Assembly (NCBI RefSeq): GCF_001625305.1
Contig: NW_017804653.1
Location: 385,446-449,445, forward strand
Length of the DNA stretch: 64,000 nucleotides
From: Branchiostoma belcheri
Taxonomy: Eukaryota > Chordata > Leptocardii > Amphioxiformes > Branchiostomatidae
Direction: 5' to 3'
In this document: piece by piece, positions 59,001-64,000 of the stretch
Numbering within the stretch: the stretch's first letter is position 1
How the letters are laid out: every line of letters starts with the position of its first letter
Translations under genes and position numbers: made by a program
Notes under the pieces: model-generated
The model's database searches: none
Seen by the model: the letters and a program-made list of their open reading frames with translations, nothing else
Told to the model about the DNA's origin: nothing

Positions 59001-59570
59001 TTGTCCCAGTTTTATCAAGAGTATATTTGACGCCAGTATAACTTAATGGCAGTTAAGTAAAAATCTTGTGTTTATGCGTATGTGTAATAGCACTGCACAT
59101 ATTGGCCCAATCGGATAGCTACAACAGGTATGCTTGTATATGGATAACTTTCAGTAAGTCTTTAAAGAGCGACACCTAACGATGAAAAATAGTACTGCAC
59201 CACTGACATTGTTATGATCATAACCTGAAATAGTGAGGTTTCTTTCACGCAACCAGATACATGTAGTAATAGCGGCGAGAAGCAGTATTCCAGTTAAAAG
59301 CTCTGAGGAAGATATCTGACAGACATAAAACCGAAAGCATATGAGATTCTGTACTGGTTGTGTAAAAAGAGAACTATGCTCTACCTGATGAAATTATCCA
59401 TCATTATTCTTTTTCCTCATATCATCTTTTTACAGAAGATGGAGAGACCGTTTCTGGAGGCTGTGCGCGCCTGCCTGGAGGACAGGTTCACCTACAAGTA
59501 CGAGGAGATCTACAGCAAATTCATCATCTTCATCATCGAGACTGTCGTCATAGGGTTCGATCCCCACTGA
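47015..59570 (+). CDS. Globin with acylation-type N terminus, three exons
   Basis: Exons 47015-47196, 56634-56862 and 59436-59570 give 181 residues. The start is ACCATGG, an ideal initiation context. The introns fall at the two classical globin positions: B12.2 (phase 2, after FVK) and G7.0 (phase 0, after EDIW). Residues 1-6 are MGCSAS, the pattern for N-myristoylation at Gly2 and palmitoylation at Cys3 described for globin X; a proline-rich stretch (18-34) precedes helix A (SWK at 43-45). Alignment by eye with neuroglobin and myoglobin puts the proximal His F8 at His125 (LGQIHADMK). The distal E7 position is Leu93 and CD1 is Trp73 instead of Phe. Heme binding through F8 is kept, while ligand handling should differ. 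AATAAA occurs 13 bases after the stop. The role (membrane-linked redox or signalling globin) is inferred. Confidence 0.85.
47930..48141 (+). repeat. Tandem repeat of about 106 bp with ATCCAGAACC inverted motifs
   Basis: Two copies (about 47934-48037 and 48040-48141) share GATTGTTGCATCCAGAACCG, CACGCGATTCTGGATTGTCC and ATCCAGAACCATATCTGGGA. ATTCTGGAT and ATCCAGAAC arms allow hairpins. Further ATCCAGAAC-like words continue to about 48235. Confidence 0.75.
48891..48938. other. Assembly gap (48 N)
   Basis: A run of unknown bases follows a C-homopolymer. The true length is unknown. It is inside the first globin intron. Confidence 0.99.
49070..49200 (+). repeat. GC-palindrome repeat, copy 2
   Basis: GGAAATGCCATTTCAGAAGG, TTCATTTTTCAAAATTTTCC and CCGGGGGAGCATACTCCCGG then ACCCCCCTAGGAACCTC, the same order as at 11525-11660. 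It lies just after the assembly gap. The palindrome has two changes relative to copy 1. Confidence 0.6.
49862..49970 (-). repeat. RE1-like minisatellite, small cluster of two units
   Basis: CTGTCCTTGGTGCTGAA occurs at 49907-49923 and 49947-49963, preceded by alternating CG (GTACACGCGCGCGC). It is the same family and orientation as the array at 51336-51690. Confidence 0.8.
50420..50740 (-). mobile_element. Possible retrotransposon 3' end with (TAAA)n tail
   Basis: A (TTTA)n run at 50418-50440 is followed by CAAGCTTTGCCACAAGTGG and AGGTGGAGACCACCTTTACA. Read on the minus strand, this is a GC-richer body ending in a simple A-rich tail, the layout of a truncated LINE or SINE. No coding sequence was found to confirm it. 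Confidence 0.35.
51081..51270 (-). pseudogene. Possible C-terminal fragment of a 7TM receptor
   Basis: The minus strand reads YIYYNTRLLSVTLNTLVYEF then LNPSQGRQHFKETLRRRF and stops at 51081. LNTLVYEFLNP resembles the TM7 end of rhodopsin-class receptors (NPxxY region and helix 8), with Thr in place of Pro. Upstream it runs directly into the RE1-like minisatellite, so no other receptor segment is present. Confidence 0.35.
51336..51690 (-). repeat. RE1-like minisatellite array, minus orientation
   Basis: Exact CTGTCCTTGGTGCTGAA at 51336, 51417, 51488 and 51571, separated by CGCGCG- and CACATA-rich spacers of 54-66 bp. At 51622 and about 51675 the motif appears in plus orientation with one or two changes, so the array contains an internal inversion. 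Confidence 0.9.
52645..52800 (+). mobile_element. tRNA-derived SINE
   Basis: An A-box TGGCGTAGCGGTAG at about 52661-52674 and a B-box GGGTTCGAACC at 52704-52714 are separated by tRNA-like distance. ACAAAGT/ACTTTGT could form an acceptor stem. The body that follows (GTGCCCTTGGGAAAGGCACC, CACGACTTTCCTCACTTCAC) is the kind of conserved central domain seen in animal SINEs. It is not a functional tRNA gene, since no clean cloverleaf was found. Confidence 0.65.
53010..54066 (+). repeat. 212-bp satellite, five units
   Basis: GAATGTAATAGAGACAAAAT recurs at 53022, 53234, 53446, 53658 and 53870, exactly 212 bp apart each time. Units share CAGGATTGTTAACTACACTA, AGGAAAGAATACTGAG and TTGACTCAGAGCTTGCGTTT. 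The last unit has a small rearrangement (TATATCAAAGAG) and the array ends near 54066. Confidence 0.95.
54826..55140 (+). repeat. 30-bp minisatellite, about ten units
   Basis: The unit is roughly GGGCCTACACAGGCCAGCTC followed by CTCGGCTCCA. The 30-bp period is a multiple of three and the first units read GPTQASSSAP in one frame, but an ATG-started coding exon or splice sites were not found. The copies are variable, more so at the right end. Confidence 0.85.
55637..56436 (+). repeat. RE1-like minisatellite array, plus orientation, 68-73 bp unit
   Basis: Twelve units have the motif at 55648, 55721, 55794, 55866, 55934, 56002, 56070, 56138, 56207, 56276, 56349 and 56418. Eight carry the exact TTCAGCACCAAGGACAG. 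The unit also contains GTTTACGTGTGTTTGCGCG and the near-palindrome TGCGCGTATTTGCGCA. Long frames on both strands across it are by-products of the repeat, not genes. It lies about 200 bp before globin exon 2. Confidence 0.92.
56470..56592 (+). pseudogene. Decayed duplicate of globin exon 2 (5' part)
   Basis: CGACTACCCAGAGATCCAGC followed by AGAAGTTGGCCCCAACTCAG and ACAGACGATGAAGTTGTGAA matches the first 90 bases of exon 2 at about 90 percent by eye. It has an extra T (AAGTTGGCC versus AAGTGGCC) and no acceptor. It stops after ATGAACCTT, where the intron-end sequence of the real exon resumes. Confidence 0.85.
56993..57032. repeat. (AAAC)n microsatellite
   Basis: AAACAAACAAACAAATAAAC and similar tetranucleotide repeats in the second globin intron. 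A shorter run lies at 56887-56916. Confidence 0.9.
57840..58726 (-). mobile_element. ACCTTCGCCAA element, uninterrupted copy
   Basis: On the minus strand it starts TACCTTCGCCAAGAAGGTT with a (GT)n tract. It runs through GGATAACTCAAGAACCAG and several TTTGCATAATTAATG segments, and ends TTTGGCGAAGGTATGAGATC then GGAACTCTAGT. It is about 887 bp, has no coding capacity and serves as empty-site reference for the nested insertion at 37080-37854. Confidence 0.75.
59285..59375 (+). ncRNA. Short repeat with hammerhead-like boxes
   Basis: CTGAGGA at 59303-59309, a short stem around TCTGACAGA, and GAAA at 59333-59336. It is homologous to the repeat at 21095-21205, whose helix II is better preserved. 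It lies just upstream of globin exon 3. Confidence 0.35.
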
Positions 59571-59880
59571 CATCTATCATCCAATAAAGGCCCTTTTTGA
59601 TGCTGGTGTTCAAGGCCCCATAGCCTCAAATGATGATTAGAAGCTTCATCATCGAAACTGTGATTATGGGGTTCGATCCCTACTGATGATTATTTACAAA
59701 TCGTCTGACAAAAGCACCTTTTGACTCTGGTCTGTAAGACCCCATAACCCTCAAAGATGCTGCACGATCGGGACATTCATCATCTAAAGTTTGATTATTG
59801 AGTTTGATTTCCACTGACATCTACAAATTGTACAATATGCAAATCGTCCGACACAACACCCTTTAAATACTTCATAGTAA
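59525..59880 (+). repeat. Tandem decayed copies of the globin terminal exon end
   Basis: The sequence around the stop (CTTCATCATCGAGACTGTCG then GGGTTCGATCCCCACTGA) recurs at about 59643 and, weaker, at about 59777. Each copy is followed by related UTR sequence (AAATCGTC, CACCCTTT-like, AAGACCCCATA). The period is about 120-135 bp; the copies are diverged and non-coding. Confidence 0.8.
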
Positions 59881-61290
59881 AGCCCTATTGCCGCCAGTTC
59901 ACTACATGGTAAGTCTACATCTGGGCCACTGTTACAAAGATAATTGCTCCAGAATCTTACATACATCAAAGAACTTTTCTAAACTTGCAGGAAGGAATTG
60001 TTTATTGAGAACTGTACCAACTAACCCAGGACACTATGGACTCTGGCACTTCGCTAGACTCTTATTCAATCGCACAGGTGCTACTGGAGCTGGATGTGAA
60101 TAGTTGTTGTGAGGATTATTGTATGAGCTCAATTTTGGGCAATGCAGCAGCGACCTCTTGTGGGTGAAGATATAACTGCAAGACAGCCCTGTGGGCAGTG
60201 TAATAAAGAAACCGTCTACCTCTTAGCATCCACCCGGCCTTCCTATGGGAGTACAGATCATAGAAAGGGAAGGATAATTGGCCAAAAGAGTCAGTTCACT
60301 GGAAGATTCATTCCCTCCTAGATTATCATAAGGCAAATGAACTAACTCTACAGTGGCCAATCTCCCCTGGCATATTATTCTCACTATATGGCTACATTTA
60401 ACTGTTTTTGAACCTGCATTGTTAGTGGACACTACTACCTCTAACTGTTGCACACTGGAATAACATAATTATCATTATGTTATCATTGTAAGACAAAGAG
60501 ACTGAATGGATTTTCAACTGTCTGTGATTTGAAAGCTTCCCTCATCTACCGGAACAACCAGAGTATTTCCTCCTTGCTGTCTTGTATATAAGAATTTTAA
60601 CGCTTGAGTAGAAATGCTGAGTGCTAATGAAAATATTAATGTACAAAGCCTGCTATGCAATATGTATCCTGCTGTTCTCATGGCCATTAGAATTTGGTGT
60701 AATTACTATATATTTAAAGATTTAAAGTGTTACACTGTTTTGGCTTTGTCTGCCACCTAGGCTTCTCTTAAAAGCTACTACTTACCATAAGAGCCTGAAT
60801 GGCCTTGTTATCATTACTATCTTATGATATACCTTTAAGATATGGCCAACATAGCATCACATATTCTTATTAATGTACATGAAGTTAGTAAGGAATATAC
60901 TTTTGATCCATGTTCTATGGAAGATTAAATTTTCACATGATGCTCATCTCCACTCTGTTGTTTTTCTTGTCTAGTGCCTCGTACTTTGACACTGTTCATA
61001 TTTGTCTGCTGATCAATTTACAAGACTATAGTCACAAACTTCAAACAAAACTCAAGGGAACCAGAGTATGATTTTTTATGTACATATTTGCAAAAACAAC
61101 ACAAAAAACTATAGTACAGAATATCATTTTTACAACAAATTTACATACAAAGATAAAAAATAGTAGTAGTAAAACACAAGCCAGTTACCTGGCTGTTGTA
61201 GAAAAAAATTATAAAATCATTATAAAAACACATGTATAAAAGATATAACAATCCTGAATATCAAGGAGAGGCATATCACAGTACTTCCAG
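59881..61290. other. Interval between globin and profilin-like genes
   Basis: AT-rich sequence with no recognised exon or element. The two genes are convergent, so part of it should be 3' UTR. Confidence 0.45.
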
Positions 61291-62290
61291 ATATCTTACC
61301 TAACACCCGTCATACCTGACATTACCATACAGAACTTAGCTGAACAGAACTTCATTCTTGGTGAACTGACTACTCCCACCAATATGCCTAAAGAGTGGTG
61401 ACAAGTGAACAACTGCAGCTTGCACTTTGCTCTTAGCAGATGGCAGAAGTTCTTGACCACTGATGTGTATGTTACCAAGTCTCTTAGCTATTTCAAATGG
61501 AGATATATATTTGTAAAAATTATGATGACTGGCAGCTTGTAGGGCTTTCCTAAAAAAACTTTCTCCAAGTCTAACTGTTAAAAGAGCTGGGAAATTTCAG
61601 CCACACAAATTGAGACAGTATCCAGAAAGCAGCCCTGGATAGAAGGAACTGGAGAGCTTTTGTTGCTGCCCCACATTCCAGGAATGGAATCAAGGGCAGT
61701 AAGTAAGCAAGCAAGTGTAGTCTTTGCATTGCTGCTTCAATTTAAATAATATAAATAAAGTAAGCGCAGCTTGTAGTTTTGAATCAGGCCCTTAAAGTAA
61801 CAAATCATGACAGTTCTCGAACACTGAGACTGCCTTTCTGCCGCTGCAATTTCAACAAAACAGATAAAGCAAGCGCAGCTTGTAGGTTTAGGTTAGGCCC
61901 TTAATTATAACTTAGGTTAACAGACCACAGAAATTCTCCACCACTGGGACTGCCTTACTGACGCTGAAATTTCAAACAAATACATAAAGTAAGTGCAGCT
62001 TGTAGTTCATACTTCTCACTAGGCTGTTTGAGCATATTTGTGAAGCTATAGCAGACTTCACAAAATCTGTCCCTCAATAAGCGCGAAATAGTAGAGTATC
62101 TCAGGGGGTTATGGGTTTCCTCCTTTCACTTGCGCCGTGAAAGTTGCCCTTCTGTACCTGACCCCTACGCTGTGAAAATCTTGTAGTTATAAATCAGGCT
62201 CTTAACAGGCCACAGAAGTTCTCGACCAGTCCACTGTGTCTTTGCAATTTCAAACAAATAAATAAAGTAAGCGCAGCTTGTAGTTATAAA
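61290..62290 (-). pseudogene. Tandem decayed copies of the profilin-like terminal exon end
   Basis: The last codons of the gene (SVVENFCGLLRA and stop) recur downstream at about 62170-62240, 61910-61960, 61790-61850 and 61430-61480, each with TAAAGTAAGCGCAGCTTGTA. The farthest copy still reads TSVVKNFCHLLRA and is followed by CHHSLGILVGV, which resembles the exon's CHLPLGILVAL. The unit is about 110-150 bp. Confidence 0.75.
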
Positions 62291-63184
62291 TCAGGCTCTT
62301 AACAGACCACAAAAATTCTCGACCACGGAGACCGCCTTGCTGGCGGGAAACCTTTCCTCGTGTAGAGCCACGAGGATCCCCAGCGGGAGGTGACACACCA
62401 CGACCCCGTGTCGCTGTCTCTCCGTTGTTCCATATGCGCTGTTCTCGGTCATCTGGTAGATCCGGAAGTTGGCTGACCTCTGACCCATAGGGATGGTGAG
62501 GACTCGGTTCACCTGACGCTCCTCTTCAGGTGGTAGTTTGGTGAACAAGTCTTTCACCTGTCAAAATACAAACAATCTTCCACCTGTGAAAAATAATTCA
62601 ATCAGGAAGTAGGTAGCATTACATGAATGAAGGTATGAAGGTAGGGAGGAACAAGAAAGGGCTTGGGAGGATGGTAGGAAGGATGCTTTGTTAACCTAGT
62701 GTAAAATTTTATTAAGCTTGGGCAACAATGTAATGTTAGGTCTTATGGTCTATAGAGAGAATGAAAGAAGGCCTTGAACCTCTCAGTACAATTCTAAATA
62801 ACAATATTTATTCATAGATACATTTGTGTACATTTAATTCTCTGATGACCAGCTGGCTGGGTTGCCCCTTTAAGTCAAATTCCAAGAATATACAGGACAA
62901 TACATGTCTCCAAGCACATCTTTGGTGGCTGCAAAGACAGTCTTTGCAGATAGCCACCAAAAGCTCTAATTGGAGATTATGTTACATTCATGAAAAGAAT
63001 AATCCTTCACCTGGCCCCACAATTCCCTGTCCCTCCCATCGGAGAGGCAGCCCTGGGAGTAGACCAGGTTTCCATGACAACCAAAGAGGGCCACGCCCTT
63101 GACTGCCCCGTACTGGAGGAGGTTTATGTGGACAAAGTCTTCCCATGGCACAGCAGCTGGGGTTTGGTGTTGTGGCACTGCCAT
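62291..63184 (-). CDS. Profilin-like protein, two exons
   Basis: Exons 63011-63184 and 62291-62557 (phase 0) give 146 residues, near the usual profilin length. WEDFVHINLLQYGAVKGVAL then FGCHGNLVYSQG corresponds to the profilin N-terminal helix and first strands. QVNRVLTIPMGQRSANFRIY and VVVCHLPLGILVALHEE fit the central and C-terminal strands. SKAVSVVENFCGLLRA is the C-terminal helix. Profilins bind monomeric actin and proline-rich ligands; sequence similarity here is at fold level, so actin binding is inferred only. The ATG follows an acceptor (CCTTCCATAG) directly, so a non-coding first exon is expected. A donor (CTGCAAG|GTAATG on minus) at about 63784 is a candidate for it. Confidence 0.65.
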
Positions 63185-64000
63185 CTATGGAAGGGACGGA
63201 GTACACAAGTCAGTGAAAAGCAAGAGCTCAAAATCTGTATAGCCCGGGTGCAAGACAGTTGTCAGGGCCAGTTTATGTAGCCTAGCCTGGCTCCAGGGCC
63301 AACCTGTCCCCAAAGAATTTTACTATAGACCTTGACTGGAGACTGGCCTGTGTATTGGCCCCTTTGGAAGAGTCTGGCATCCAGGCTAGATTATTGGAGG
63401 GACTCATTCATTAAACAACATGATGTTTTAAACATTACTAGTATCTCAAACCTGAGCATGCTTGTTTTATCCCTGTTTTGCAGCATTATGCATGTGCGAC
63501 TAGAATTGGACAATTTGCAGACCACTAAAAAAAAAATGACCAAATGTCACAAAAACATGCATAGAGCATCCTTACATCTGCTTGGAGATAATTATAATCA
63601 ATTAAAGACCACACAAAGCCAAAATTTGGATACACCTTTGAATTTCTTATTCATTTCATACTATATTCCAAAGCTGAGAAACTATAATTTTGTCTTGTAC
63701 ATGGTAGTGTTTTCACTAAACCATAATAAACCATAAACACTATATTGCATTAGTCCTGCCATGACTTTGATGCATACATTACCTTGCAGCTTGATCGGAT
63801 TATTTCGGACGATTTTTTGGCACAAAAATGACGGGCCCGATCAACAGCTTTGGTCAAAAGATTCCCTAAAATCCTGAAGAAAGTTACATGTTGGTTATTT
63901 TGGGCCTAAAACGACTATTTTTTGTGGAAACTGGCGGGAATTTCTGACGGGTTTGTTGTTCGATCATGCCGTCTGCAACGCTGAGGAGGGTTAAAGTTCA
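63185..64000. promoter_or_regulatory. 5' side of the profilin-like gene; possible divergent gene start
   Basis: It contains the candidate profilin-like 5' UTR exon (donor near 63784 on minus). At the right edge is a plus-strand ATG (63966) opening MPSATLRRVKV, which runs off the window. The short frame is too little to identify a gene. Confidence 0.3.

Overview
The window looks like nuclear DNA of an intron-rich marine invertebrate, most likely a lancelet (Branchiostoma or a close relative). This is inferred from gene content and repeat load: split genes with GT-AG introns of consistent phase, a pannexin/innexin-family channel, a membrane-type globin with the two classical globin introns, and a CARD/TRADD-N-like immune protein. 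It also holds Penelope, LINE, Helentron-like, Harbinger-like and piggyBac-like elements and tRNA-derived SINEs. No species-specific marker was tested. A run of 48 Ns at 48891-48938 is an assembly gap.

Layout. (1) 39-2583 (+): a two-exon BTB-BTB-BACK-Kelch gene, followed by about 7 kb of AT-rich non-coding DNA with a direct duplication and a small inverted-repeat element. (2) 9852-15986 (-): a three-exon coiled-coil gene whose repeats match those of the NYN nuclease gene at 40-43 kb; its large intron is packed with nested transposons. (3) 17486-18815 (+): a two-exon four-pass pannexin/innexin-like channel, divergent from gene 2. (4) 19647-32117 (-): an 18-exon gene for a 788-residue protein with an N-terminal GHKL (Hsp90/histidine-kinase-type) ATPase, coiled coils and a C-terminal RING finger. 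All exon phases join cleanly. (5) 34580-38917 (+): a four-exon DUF1295 membrane reductase-like gene, divergent from gene 4. (6) 40244-43678 (-): CARD, TRADD-N-like domain, long coiled coil, NYN ribonuclease domain, two CCCH zinc fingers and a CCHC knuckle. (7) 47015-59570 (+): a three-exon globin with an acylation-type N terminus; its 9.4-kb first intron holds satellites and minisatellites. (8) 62291-63184 (-): a two-exon profilin-like gene.

The strongest candidate for an undescribed system is gene 6, which joins death-fold adaptor domains to an RNase and RNA-binding zinc fingers, together with its truncated coiled-coil relative (gene 2) and the nearby ATPase-RING protein (gene 4). Second is the 17-bp sequence TTCAGCACCAAGGACAG, which fits the vertebrate RE1/NRSE (REST-binding) consensus as I know it. 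It occurs 16 times exactly and about ten more times with changes, mostly in two oppositely oriented tandem arrays inside the globin intron and also as a dispersed intronic repeat.

Other cross-cutting patterns: three unrelated genes (globin, profilin-like, DUF1295) carry tandem decayed copies of their own terminal exon ends downstream of the stop; two elements are caught with exact empty sites showing T|T insertion; and hammerhead-ribozyme-like cores occur in Penelope-type repeats. Coordinates of exons come from reading splice signals and reading-frame phase by eye; no alignment or search was run.
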